Below, one piece after another: positions 37,127-48,360 of a stretch of 64,000 nucleotides of DNA; the first letter of the stretch is position 1; the number at the start of each line of letters is the position of its first letter. Source of the stretch: Dryococelus australis. Lineage: Eukaryota > Arthropoda > Insecta > Phasmatodea > Phasmatidae. Both the position numbers and the translations under genes were made by a program. Location: assembly GCA_029891345.1 (NCBI GenBank), contig CM056997.1:219604172-219668171 (forward strand). Reading direction: 5' to 3'. The notes beneath the pieces were generated by a model. The model searched no databases, was not told where the DNA came from, and saw nothing but the letters and a program-made list of their open reading frames with translations.

Positions 37127-37289
37127 ATTGCCACCTATAACCTACCTCATTTTGTAATATACTGTACAAAGTAAAGAGTAAATTGCCACCTATAACCTGC
37201 CTCATTTTGTAATATACTGTACAAAGTAAAGAGTAAATTGCCACCTATAACCTACCTCATTTTGTAATATACTGTACAAAGTAAAGAGT
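37127..37289. repeat. 55-bp tandem repeat, three copies
   Basis: Units start ATTGCCACCTATAACCTRCC at 37,127, 37,182 and 37,237 and are almost identical (one A/G difference). It lies just outside MITE copy A. The near-identity means recent amplification. Confidence 0.95.
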
Positions 37290-37992
37290 TCATGACCATA
37301 TATCGGAACATTTCTCTTATTTTTTTATATTATTTTTAACCATTCGAAATTACAGCATGTATATTTCAGCATGATTTATACCATGGATGTATTTTGATTT
37401 ATCTTTAAACAGCAATATTATATGATGTAAAATATGTGTGTTTATATATGTCAAGGTACCTTTCTGTAAAATAACAAGGCATACAGTTGTTGACGTACTG
37501 AGAGACATTTACAAAAATACTTCCTGAGAGGCTATGGTATTTTTACAAAGAAAAATTATCTGGTCCTACTGTTGCCATTCAATATTTTATGAGACAAAAT
37601 TTTTTCGTAATTTAATGATAATCTGTATTTCACAGTTTAAAAAATTTTCAGCTGTTTGTTGAATGGTTTAACGATAATATGTATTTCACTCTTTATGAAA
37701 TGTTTAGCTGATTTTCCAGTGGCTGAATTATAATTTGCATTTCATCCTTCAGGAAATATTCAACTGCTCATCGGGGTCTCTTGCTAGTACCGACTTTGTC
37801 TCCATAGCTGGATAACTTCCACTTCTAAAACCAGACTTTTCTTTTGGGTGCATCTCTCACAAAAATAACCAATTAAAGATAACTTTTTGCATTGCATGTA
37901 GTTCATATTTGTACAGTGTATTATTCGTATTTCAGAAGGAAAATACATAAATAGAGAAATAGATAACGGAAGAAGGAAACACTGCAACGTTA
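37290..37992. other. No recognisable feature
   Basis: AT-rich, no supported gene. Confidence 0.45.
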
Positions 37993-37994
37993 TA

Positions 37995-39319
37995 CTAGAT
38001 GGGGCGGAAATACCCCCCCACCCCCCCGATTTGTGACGTTAATACACATAATGCCAATTTATATCATCACACTTAAATATCACATCTGACAAGTGGCAGC
38101 CGCCATTGTTGATACACACAGTGAGCCTTTCGCAGTAGTTTTCCATCGCCTTGCGGGTCATGTCGAGTGAAATGGCAACGAAGGCCTGGGTTCTCGCCGC
38201 CCTCAGTTCGTCGAGTGTCCGGGGATGCCGTTGGTATACCTGGGATTTTAGGTAGCCCTACAAAAAGAAAACACAGGGTGACAATTCCGGCGTATGCGGA
38301 GACCACCCAATGTCACCACACGCGGAAACAGCATGCCCAGGAATAATTTTTCGCAACATGCCAAGGGAACGACGAGAAGTGTATGCCGGTGTATCTTGCC
38401 CGTATTCTGTGAACAGATCACCCAATTTAGTACGGAGAAAAGATTCTAGCATTGCACAATACCGATCGGATGCCACAGCTGCAGGAACGCCATCCACTTC
38501 AAATAAGTACGGACCCCACACACCAAACTGGAAAACGGCGCACCAAACCGATACCTTGGGGCTATGGAGTGGTTGCTGAGGGAGTACCAGAGGGTTGTCT
38601 TCAACCCAGTACCGGAAATTCTGTTTTTTGACCGTGCCAGAAAGGTGTAAGTGAGCCTCGTCACTAAAGAGCACAACATCGGTACGGGCCATGTTCTGAA
38701 GATCTCGACACTCCTTAGCGGATGTTACGAAATCTCTTTCTGTAAGCTCTTGTGCAACCAGGAGTTTTTAGGGTTGCATCTTGAGGTCTCTATGCAGGAT
38801 TCGCTTAACACTTCGACTTGACAACTGTAATGCAGCTGCGTGTTTACGCCCCGAACGACGTGGTGGCTGCTGGACAGACGCTCGCACAGCCGCCACGTTT
38901 GCCTGTCCTGTTGCTGTCCGAGGTCGTCCAGGTGATTTCCTTTTCAGTGAAAAACCTTTGTGACGGAAGTTTGACACCCAGTTGTTAATTTTTTTTCATC
39001 CGGCACGAGAACATGACAGCCAAGTGCAAAGCGAACGCGAAACGCACGCTGGGTTGTTATCGGCGAACCACCATTCCGAATGAACTCTTCAACTGCAAAA
39101 GCACAGTGTTCTCCCGACCAAGCACCAGCCACAATTCCCGCTACGCCCCGCACACTTAACGCGTGTACGACCGCCACCTTACTGGTGTCATCGATACAGT
39201 GCATTGTTGTAAAATGTCATTATATGTACTATTCGTCAAGTACAGGTCCTTCCGTGTACATGACGTATTGTGGTTTTTATGTGCGTCCGAAATCGGGGAT
39301 GTCTTTCCGCCCCACTCTG
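37995..39319 (-). mobile_element. mariner-type transposon, DD41D-like, nearly full length
   Basis: The left end CTAGATGGGGCGGAAA and the reverse complement of the right end CAGAGTGGGGCGGAAA are TIRs next to TA dinucleotides (37,993-37,994 and 39,320-39,321). The unit is 1,325 bp, a usual mariner length, and encodes one minus-strand transposase. The left TIR contains a C-rich expansion (38,013-38,027). Confidence 0.85.
38225..39204 (-). pseudogene. Tc1/mariner DDE transposase, inactive
   Basis: Near 39,115-39,055 the N-terminal DNA-binding part reads GEHCAFAVEEFIRNGGSPIT. A second frame (38,977-38,768) has RKSPGRPRTAT and a second helix-turn-helix (LQLSSRSVKRILHRDL). The catalytic frame (38,692-38,258) keeps VLFSDEAHLHL (first Asp) and YGQDTPAYTSRRS (second). 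At the third site, TPELSPCVFFL has Val where the family has Asp, and the next codon is TAG. I count 40 residues between the second Asp and that Val, with one residue apparently lost, which fits the DD41D (rosa-like) group rather than DD34D. Frameshifts separate the parts. Confidence 0.85.
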
Positions 39320-39478
39320 TATTGTAATCATTAAGTTCAGGTTCAGTTAATGCACAATTCCACTCTTCAAATCATCTGGCTGATTTCACAATAAATGCCA
39401 TAATTCATCAATCTAGAGTACGATGGAAAATGTAGAGGTATTGTATTCTTAGCCTTACACAAATTAATTTTGTAGTGG

Positions 39479-42400
39479 ATGGGAATTATTGATAACAAAT
39501 TACGTTGCAGCTCCCCCATGAACTATATAGAGCTTCTTCCAGTGCACTTAACTTACTTCGTCAGCACCCAGAAAAACGGTTCAACCGAAGAAAATTCTTG
39601 TACACCTGCGAAGATTGGCAGTGCATATGCCAACACAAATGATGAAGTAAATTGTGAAGCTGAAGATTTAAATGAAGACCTTGATGCAACTCTAATAAAT
39701 TCACACGATTTCGATTTTGTGTCCACTGAAGGCCAGGAACATTGCTACAACAGACCAGAGGCTATTTGTGGTTTGAAGAGTACCTCCACACCGTACATGC
39801 AAATTGGATTGTCCGACACTGATTTAGTAACACCTGGATGTTCTCAGTGGACAGATAATCAAAATAATCACAACAACGGAAGAAAAAGTAGCAAGGTAGA
39901 AGTGAACAGAAATAGAAAGCCATTTCCAGAATCATCTCCTAAGTCATGCATTAATAATCAAATTGCCAGCAATAGCACTAAGTCTTCAGTTCCAAAAGAG
40001 AATATTACCGGCTGCAGAATTTTTTATGTTTCACACGTGTTCAACGAGATCAAAAGAATGAGACACCATACTGATGTGTTTGGTTGTGATATCGCCAACA
40101 TCGTCATGGTGCGTGAAAAAAGAAGAGGCATGGAAATTATATTCCATTTCGTTTGCAACATGTGTGTTTATGAAGACATATTTTCCTCAGTCATGCAACA
40201 TAATGAAAATGGGCAAGCTACTGAGGACATTAATAGCACATGGGTGAACAGTATGTTCTTAACAGAACAAGGTTATTCCCAGCTGAGAAATATAACTGCA
40301 GCCCTAGACATGCCATGCATGTCCAAAGAGACTTACAATAGACACCAGAAAAAGCTGTCATCTGAAATTCATGATATTGCATGGAAAATAATGCAAGCTG
40401 CGGCGAAAGAAGAAACTGAACTTGCTCTTGCCGCAGGTAATATCGACTCGGATGGAGTTCCCCTCACCACTTTCATATCAGACGGATCATGTTGCAAAAG
40501 TTCTTTCACAACCAACTACAATGCACTATCTGGAGTGGTAAGACAATTTCACATTATTGAAATGTTATTATACTAACGAAAATGTACTAGATTTTTTTAT
40601 ATGTTATATTCTTCTCCTTCTTCTTTAGGCTTGCATTATTGGAGCTCAAATGAAGAAGGTTATATTTATTAGTGTGCGGAACTAGAACTGCTGTGTTTGT
40701 GCATGTAGTCAAACAAAACAATCCATGCCTGATTAACATGTTTGTTTTAGAAATTGGACTCAGTCATCGTCAGCAATGTAAGCAGATATAATAGTCGAAG
40801 GATATAAGTCAAGTGTTTTAATGTACAATTTGAAATACAACTGCCTAATACGTAAAACTTAAGTATAGTTTTTCACATTTCAATAACTTGTAAAACAAAT
40901 CTTATTTTTACAGTGTATTTAATACAATACATATGGTTTATGATCGTTGTCAAGTAATCAGATAAATGTTTAAATTAGGAGGATCAATTCCCATTAACAG
41001 TTATTGAGGACTGAGTCTGTTAAGGGGTCTAACAGTTTACTAGGCTTTAGTATACTGATTTAAATGGTAACCATTGGCTACCGTTTGTGAGAGCAGTTGA
41101 TTTTCCCATTCCTCGGGGCTAATGAGGATACTGCTTTATCACAGACAGCATTGTTACGCGTCTTCAAATAGCTATGTAATGTAGGAAAGTATATCGTAAA
41201 AAACATCAGGAGAAAAATAGTACAGTACTTTGCCAATTATATTGATTCGAAATTTGTTCCCAATTTTCTGCCATTTATATCTATTATGCTGCTAACTGCA
41301 GAGTGCTTGTTTAGGAGTGTACTGTTTGGCATTTTGTTGCCATGCTTGATAACCCTTAATCAACACATGCTATTGTGCTCTGAAACTAAATTTGTTTAAT
41401 GCGAACAGGTCAAAAATGTCAGCCAATTTAACGGCAAATTATTGTTTCTATTTACAGAATTACATTTAAAACTAAACATCTTGCATTAATTTTATGATTT
41501 AAGACTTATTTCTTAGAAATGGCAGATCTAGCGGAGTCAGATTTATTAAACTAATGATTTTACGACCAATATATGAACTTTAACTAACGATCATAATTAT
41601 GTTGACATGTGCAAATTCAAATTCATACACAATGTAATAAATGTTATAGACTAAAAATAAATAAAGAATATTCCGATTTGTGACTTTTAATTACTATGAT
41701 ATAAAATGTAAACCACTTATATCAGTAGGAACACGATGCAAATGCTAGTAAAATAAAGTTATTTTACAAATATTTCTTTTAAAAACATTGCATTTTTTTA
41801 TTTATTTTATATTTGCAAAATTGTATATAAACACTCAATATTTCATTGGTATTTGTCACATCTTTATAAATACTTTTGTTCACAATACCTCGCCTATTTT
41901 GCCACCATAAATCCATCACTCACACGGTGTTCATATAAAATTATATTACCATCGGCACAACATTTCGTTTCTTGGAAATAATATTCACATAAAAACAATT
42001 CAAACTATAACTGTGTTTATAGTAACAAAGTTAGTTGTTATACTTTAAATGTTATTTATTTTTAGAACTAAGTAAAATGCAAAATGCACTGTTCCTGAAA
42101 TTCACTTTATTATTCAATTATAGGAGATGATGATAGCAGTGTCAATCGTCAACTAACAAAGGTTCAACCATACGGACCCAACTTGTACATCAGCAAAGTG
42201 GAATGTACTAAGCATATATTGAGGAACTGCTTACGAAGAGTGAGAGACATATCAGTGAAAAGTAAAAACAGCATATGACCAGTACCTGTTTCTGCAAGGG
42301 CATCAGTTGCATCGAGACTACTCCGTCTATGTACAGCAGTGACAGAAGCTATTAGGTACAGTTCATCACGGAAGGATGTCTTTCTGTCCATATATCTATT

Positions 42401-42760
42401 GAAGAACTTAGAAAAGATATCGACAATGAACCGTATCATGTTTTTGTTGACCTCTCCAAATGTGGGAAAAGAGGATATTTCTGCAAAGGCTCTAAAGAAG
42501 GGGAAACTAATTTCTTACCGGAACCCTAGATTCTTGGTGTTTGGGATGAAATAATATCCCTAAAACTTAGCAGCACATCACTCCAACAGCCTGATACATA
42601 ACGTCACCATAAATGCTGCAGAAGGTTTTAACAGGATCCTGTGTAAGTTGGTCGGTGGCAAAAGAGTAAACTTCGCTCTGCGAGGAGGTTACCAAACCAG
42701 GAGCAAACTATATGTAATTTCTTACATCAGTTCTGGAAGATCATTGAATATGATACATAA
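39479..42760 (+). pseudogene. Mutator-like transposase region, copy 1 of transposase-YqaJ gene
   Basis: An ATG at 39,479 opens 353 codons to a splice donor (GTG|GTAAGA) at 40,538. The first ~175 residues are Ser/Asn-rich and poorly conserved. From about residue 178 the conserved part begins (CRIFYVSHVFNEIKRM, FHFVCNMC, GYSQLRNITAALDMPCMS, ISDGSCCKSSF). Predicted exon 2 is 40,629-40,851 (IIGAQMKKVIFISV, ADIIVEGYKSSVLMYNLKYN) with three in-frame stops. Predicted intron 2 is 40,852-42,123, and its phase fits exactly. Exon 3 continues DDDSSVNRQL, YGPNLYISKVECTKHILRN and KLVGGKRVNFALRGGYQTRS with frameshifts. I recognise it as the Mutator-like transposase domain of uncharacterised insect proteins. 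Confidence 0.75.
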
Positions 42761-42769
42761 AAAAAAAAG

Positions 42770-43730
42770 TCACTGGCAGTAGTCCGGGAACATTCGCCAA
42801 GAAACCAGACCAGTGACAGCAAACATCCGCAGTGAAAAGGCGAATCAGAAAGCAAAATTCTGTACCCAAGAAATGTAGGCGGCTGAATTTCGCCCTACCA
42901 GAGAAATGTAATGGAAATGTTCAGCCAACTGTACTCGTACCAGACATGGATGAAAATTCTTTCCAAAAAAAGACATTGAAGTTTCTAAACAAGCTGAAAA
43001 ATGATGACACACAAGCAAGTAAGCTGCAGCAAATGACAACATCACAAAGAAACTCTGCAGTCTGGTTAGTTGAAAGACATAAACACATTACTGTCCAATT
43101 TTGGGGAAATTTGTAGAATCCGAAAAAATACTATAACACTATAATATTTCTGGAGTACAGTGACTTCTCCGGCACTGCAGCTACCAGATACGAGCCTTTG
43201 GCCGTCTGTCAACTTCAGGAACACTTAAAACAAAACATCGAGCCTGCAGGACTAATTGTCGATGCTGATTTACCATGGCTTGCTGCTACGCTGGATGGTT
43301 TCGTTGGTGAAAATGCAATAACTGTAGTGAAATGACCCGCTAAAGCGGTTTCCCTAACATCACAAGAAGAAGTTTCTGAAAGAATATATCAATCTGTACC
43401 CTAAAAGATGGTAAACTGTATCTCAAAGAAAGTCACCCATACATTTATCAAGTACATAAGCAGATACACATAGCCAAACGGAGATACTGTTATTTCACTG
43501 TGTGGTCTCCAAGAGGTATGTGTCTGTACAGCAGATAGAAAGGCACGATTTTTTGGTCGGAGAAAATGGAGGAAAAACTTACAACGTTTTTCATGCAGTC
43601 TCTTTTGCCAGAAGTAATCGATCCACGGTATACAATATATATGCCAATAAGAGAACCAACAGATGCTAGTTTTATCAACAAATCCAAAAGTGAAATTCAA
43701 TCAGCCGTCTTGTATGAGTACAACATTTAA
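42770..43730 (+). pseudogene. YqaJ-type nuclease domain, copy 1
   Basis: Downstream of the transposase-like region in the same orientation. A LVERHKHITVQFWGNL block is followed by ATRYEPLAVCQLQEHLKQN, LPWLAATLDGFVGENAITVV, then in another frame YIYQVHKQIHIAKRRYCYF, TVWSPRGM and TFFMQSLLPEVIDPRY, to a TAA at 43,728. This is the layout of YqaJ (lambda-exonuclease-like) domains, which degrade double-stranded DNA using a D...E-x-K centre. The Asp in ATLDG is kept. The E-x-K triplet reads V-V-K, and stops follow, so this copy is dead. Confidence 0.75.
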
Positions 43731-45030
43731 AGACTGTAAATAATCAGTGCATTTTATGATTTGTAAATTATGACAGTATTGTGTGCTACTTATAAATCGG
43801 ACAAGTATCAATTCATTCCTTTCATCTGTAAATTACATTAATATGAATGCATTTGAGGAATTTGTAAGTTACTAAACTACCAGCGTATTAGTATAAATTG
43901 ATAATAACTAAATTATGAGTGTATTTGTGTAATTCGTAAAATAGACATGTATTACCGTATTTGTGTAGTTAGTAAAATAGACAACCGTCAGTGAAGTTGT
44001 GTAATTTTGTGAATGGGAAATTTATTGGCATATTTAAGCTATATCTTAATTAGAAAGCTACCAATTTTTTTTGTAATTTTTGAAGAATAAATCTACCAAT
44101 GATTTTTTGTAGTTTGCAAATTAGAATTCTATCAATGTATATATGTATTTTCGTAGATTTTAAGCCTGCTAATGCACACTGAGAAAGAAAATATGGTTGT
44201 GGGAACCATATTTATGTACCTATAATCCTCAAAGACGGCTAAAATGGAGACATCATTCAGATGGGTTGCTGCTACCAACCCAATATCGTTAAATTAACAT
44301 TTCATTACCAGTGGAACATTTTTTATGTTATGGTGGGTGTCGTCACAGATCTGTCACGCCATTATTTTCTACATCATAGAATGTTTTGAATCAAATCGAT
44401 TTGTGTTCTTACTATAATTAATTAAAGTTGGGTTTTCATATCGATCATCTGTGTTGTTAACTCTTCAAAACTGATTCTGTGATCATTAACAGAACGTACG
44501 GGTAACTGTTCAACATACAATTTTAATTACCATACTTGTTCAGCAAACGTCTGAAATAACGACCAAATTTCTACATAACGTATCTGTTGCAGTAACCAGT
44601 ATAAACTAATGGGTTTATGATTACTTGCTGTGATATCATTACAATTATTCGTGATTGTAGTCACAACTATCTGTATAACTCTTACTGCAGATAATGCAGA
44701 AAACTTGGTCCCTACAACAGACAGATGTTTAATATAATATTTATATTGTTCTTCCAATGACTACGGGTAATGTATTACAGAAAATTCAGCTGCTTGTGCA
44801 AAAGATTGTTTGCCGATACGATAAATAGCTGTCTGTAAATTCTCTATGCTGATTTCTTTCAATGCATTTGTGCAGTTTGTAAGTTAGGAAACTACCAATT
44901 TATTTGTAAATTTTTTCAAGTGTAAAAATATTAATGTAATTTATAAATTAACAATTAAATAGTGCATTTTCATTGTTTGTTAATTATAAAATTATCAATA
45001 CATTTGCTCAATTTGTATATAAAAAACTAC
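43731..45030. repeat. Diverged minisatellite interrupted by a ~690-bp insert
   Basis: Units built on CTACCAATG, ATTTTTGTAATTTGTAAATT and TAGAA recur loosely every ~40-50 bp at 43,740-44,165 and resume at 44,860-45,030. The middle (44,166-44,860) lacks them and contains a 77-codon minus-strand frame without known similarity. The middle may be an insertion. Confidence 0.45.
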
Positions 45031-46530
45031 AAAGAATGCCATACTTGGTCGTATTGTATGTTTACTTTATATGCATGTCTATTGTGACATTGTTGTTTTA
45101 ATTTGTTATAACTTCATTGCGTAAGTATATTATACTATATTATATTTTTAATTCTAAATGGGAAAATGAGAACGCAAAAGCAGCGAAACCGATACCCAGT
45201 GTAAACTGTACAGAAACAATGAATTTCTTAGCAAAAAATATACGGAAAAAATCAATAATTTACTCTCAATATTATTATGTTCAGTGATTGTGCTTTAGCA
45301 GGAGCATATCCAGTTTAAATGCAACATTTAAATTTTATTGTTTAAATTTACTATGGGATATACATATGTATACCTTTGCCAAAGTAATTTATTACGCAAA
45401 CAAAAAAAAAACATGTTACTAGCTGTACTCGATAGCTTAGCCCAACTTAACGTTTTAATTTTGTATTCATTACATTGAAGGTAAATAAAGGTTTGTAACG
45501 TGGCTTCACCTACACGAGTGTTCCACCACTCAACCGACAAACATCTGTACAGCGAGTTATACAGCTCAGTGGCAACAAAAAAATGTATTCTACACAAGTA
45601 GGCTATGAAGCCCCATTTCAGGGTTACAGAGTCGTAAATGTCATAAAAACCCAATTAGGAATAACTGAATATCTTTCACGCACTCAATTGCATTTGCGTT
45701 GTAAGTTGTAGACGTTATCTTGTGTGGCTGCCTTAAGGGCATTCGGAGCGCAAAATTTTTATTCTACTCTCTGAGTCATAACATAGTTATCATATAATTA
45801 GTATTACAAATTCACAAATTAAACTTTCAATTAGAGATATGCAACAAAAAGAAAAGTTAATAATTAGCATTTCCTGGAAAGATTTACAGCTGAACGAAAG
45901 GGATTTCATATTTAATATTTTAAATTATGTATGAACTGTATGATGTTAGTGTATTCCCAACTGCAGTAGGTGGTTTACTGGAGCTATTTCAAAAATGTGA
46001 AAATATGACTGTGTGCTGTCTTATGTTTTGGAGTGTATTAAAATATATATTTAGTTATTTTCGTTATTAGGTGATAAGCTAATGGCTTAGGATGAAGTGC
46101 TGAAAAGGACGTGTGTATAACTTAAACCTTTTACTAGTGCATTGTTCCCGCGTGCACTGCGGAAACGCATGTTTGTGGGTATTCTATCTTGGACTGATCA
46201 AATGTTGTTACAGAGGTGTACACTTGTGTATTCCTGACGCGGCGAGCAAGGCACGATTAGAGTTAGTGCGTGGGATGATGTGGTGTGGTTAGTGTGGCGC
46301 AAGTCAATCGACCATTACCTTTCTTTTTTTTTCTTTTTTTTTTCTCTGACGTATGACTGATTCTTGAGAACAGCTCAGTATTGGAAATTACAGCCAGGAG
46401 TATATCACGGCATCTGTGATGTAGAATATTGGCACTATCAAAAATCTTAGGGTTTATTTTTTAATCCAGGACGTTTATTGGTTAACCTCGCGGTGGACAA
46501 TTACCAGGAACTTATTATCTCTTGTATAGT
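45031..46530. other. No recognisable gene
   Basis: The 108-codon minus-strand frame at 45,654-45,328 has no known domain. A TTTTCTTTTTTTTT tract lies near 46,322. The sequence becomes less AT-rich and CpG-containing from about 46,140. Confidence 0.4.
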
Positions 46531-46534
46531 GAAA

Positions 46535-46649
46535 ATGCTCCGAATAGACTCGGAAGCAGACGTTCTGCTAAACCTAGAAAACGTAACAAACGTGCGAAAG
46601 CATACAAGCGATGATTACTCCGACAGGAAGCTGCGTCACTTGCTGGAGG
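46535..46649 (+). other. Candidate first coding exon, orphan
   Basis: An ATG at 46,535 opens 38 codons (MLRIDSEADVLLNLENVTN and on to RKLRHLLEG), followed by a near-consensus donor GGAGG|GTGAGT at 46,650. The upstream 400 bp is richer in CpG than its surroundings, as promoters often are. Charged, soluble composition. It does not splice in frame to the transposase copy at 47,788, and no other exon is visible. It could be the first exon of a host gene with its remainder outside the window, or chance. Confidence 0.3.
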
Positions 46650-46728
46650 GTGAGTAATGTTTCAGATTAATTATTAAATAATCTTTGCTATAAGTTAGAT
46701 GATATCGCTCTACTATTGGTTAAAAGGG

Positions 46729-46875
46729 GCTGCAGTGGTCGAGCGGTCAGATCTTTCACCTCTCACAACAGCGATAAAGGTTCGATCCCTGGCGGGTGAC
46801 CCCCGGCTTTTCGTATGTGGGAATCGTGCGCAGATGATGCCGCAGATCGGTGGGTTTTCTCGGGGTCCTACACAC
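46729..46875 (+). repeat. tRNA-derived SINE copy e, best preserved head
   Basis: Starts GGGGCTGCAGTGGTCGAGCG, with an A-box-like TGGTCGAGCGGTCAG at 46,737-46,751 and a B-box-like GGTTCGATCCC at 46,779-46,789, as in tRNA-derived SINEs. The body continues GGGTGACCCCCGGCTTTTCG and GTGGGTTTTCTCGGGGTC, the complement of blocks in copies a-d. A (CA)n tail follows. A full tRNA cloverleaf does not form, so it is not a functional tRNA gene. Confidence 0.75.
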
Positions 46876-47785
46876 CTTACACACACACACATATATACAT
46901 ACACATACATATACACCACAGATACAAACATACATTCGCCTTCCTGCACGAATTAGTTTCGTCTGCCGAATACTGTAGCTTATTATAACCCAATATATTG
47001 AGAAACGTATTTGAAAACCCTTTTTGTTGTAAATTTCAATATACGCTGTAAAACTATTTTTGAACCGTCATTTACCGCATGTAAAACAAAAAATAAAAAT
47101 AATAGTTTGTCGTCAATTGCACTGTTTTTCTGTATTTCTCAGGTAAAATTCCTTGTAATATTATTAGTGGTTTTTGGTGAATTCTCTATTGTACAATGAA
47201 AAGTTTTGAGGTTTTTGAATGTATTATAATCACTTTTGGTCGTGATGTGTGCCATTTTCTATGGGTTACAATTTACTTTTGTAGTAATTTTTTCTGGTAA
47301 AAATTCCCGATAAAGAAATTGAAATCAATGCGGATTTTAGTGAATTTAGTAAAATTGAAAAATGAGACTTGGTATACATTAATTTTGGTTATGAACTTTT
47401 TAGTTGTTGGATGCACCATTTCCGAATTATTAAATGGTTTATTGCTTTTCGGGACAAATTGTGAAAGAAATTGATGTTATCTGTGGATTTCGATGATTTT
47501 TTTAATGTGGTTCCCGCACGATTGGTGGTATATTCATGAAACACCGTGACTAGCTGATAGACTAAAAGACTCAGTTTTAAAATGTGCATCCGAACACTGT
47601 GTCGTCAGGCAACACCTCTCACATGCGCCTCACAGTAAATGTGGAAATGATTGTTTTGTTATAATCGTTAATAATGGCAGAACATTGTAGGTTTTTTTTT
47701 TTGGCAGGATGTTGAATTTACCTACCATTGCTCAACTGATTTTTTTCTACGAATTAGTAGTTATTTGTGCGTTTTCTTTATTAAA
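46876..47785. other. (CA)n/(TA)n tail then no recognisable feature
   Basis: 46,876-46,926 is a degenerate CA/TA repeat at the SINE 3' side. The rest is AT-rich without a supported gene. Confidence 0.5.
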
Positions 47786-48360
47786 GGATGGATGCTACTA
47801 GTTCAAATACCTTATTTGAACTGAACGATCTCCCTCAATCGCTTGAATACAGCATTGTAAGACATCATTCTTACTTAGATTTCTATTATTCTGATTCAGA
47901 CTCATAGGAAAAGAACGTCCACAATGATGAGGTATTGTACAAACCAGAAACATCAGACTCTGAAAGCGAGGGTGAATTGCCAAACTTTGTGATTGAGAAC
48001 ACTACCCATAAAGAAAACATTGTATCAGGAAACCGAATTGTTGATCCACTGTATTTTACCAAGCAAATGAAGCCAATTTTCGAACATCCCGAAGTATGTA
48101 CTGTGAGCAAATATGACCTTATGAAATAGATAAGGAATGGTCTGTCATTTAAGAGGATTTATCACTTCGACAACTGTTCAAACCACTGCATAATAACATC
48201 CGTGCCAACTGATAGAACAGCAAATGTAAACAAAGCTCTTGTCTGTGGTGTCATTTCTACTGGAATAGGGTACTCGCAGACAGAAGAACTCTTCGGTATA
48301 CTGGACATTCCTATAACGAGTGACGAGGCATTTCTTAAACACGAGACAGCCATTCAACAG

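Noticed and set aside
37127..37289. CRISPR array
   Set aside because: Units are contiguous 55-bp tandem copies without unique spacers, in an arthropod genome.
46729..46805. tRNA gene
   Set aside because: A and B boxes are present, but the acceptor and anticodon stems do not pair; the SINE body follows directly.
46535..48360. Splicing of the 46,535-46,649 exon to the start of transposase copy 2
   Set aside because: Joining the donor at 46,650 to the AG at 47,785-47,786 gives a frame that stops within about a dozen codons and is not the conserved frame.
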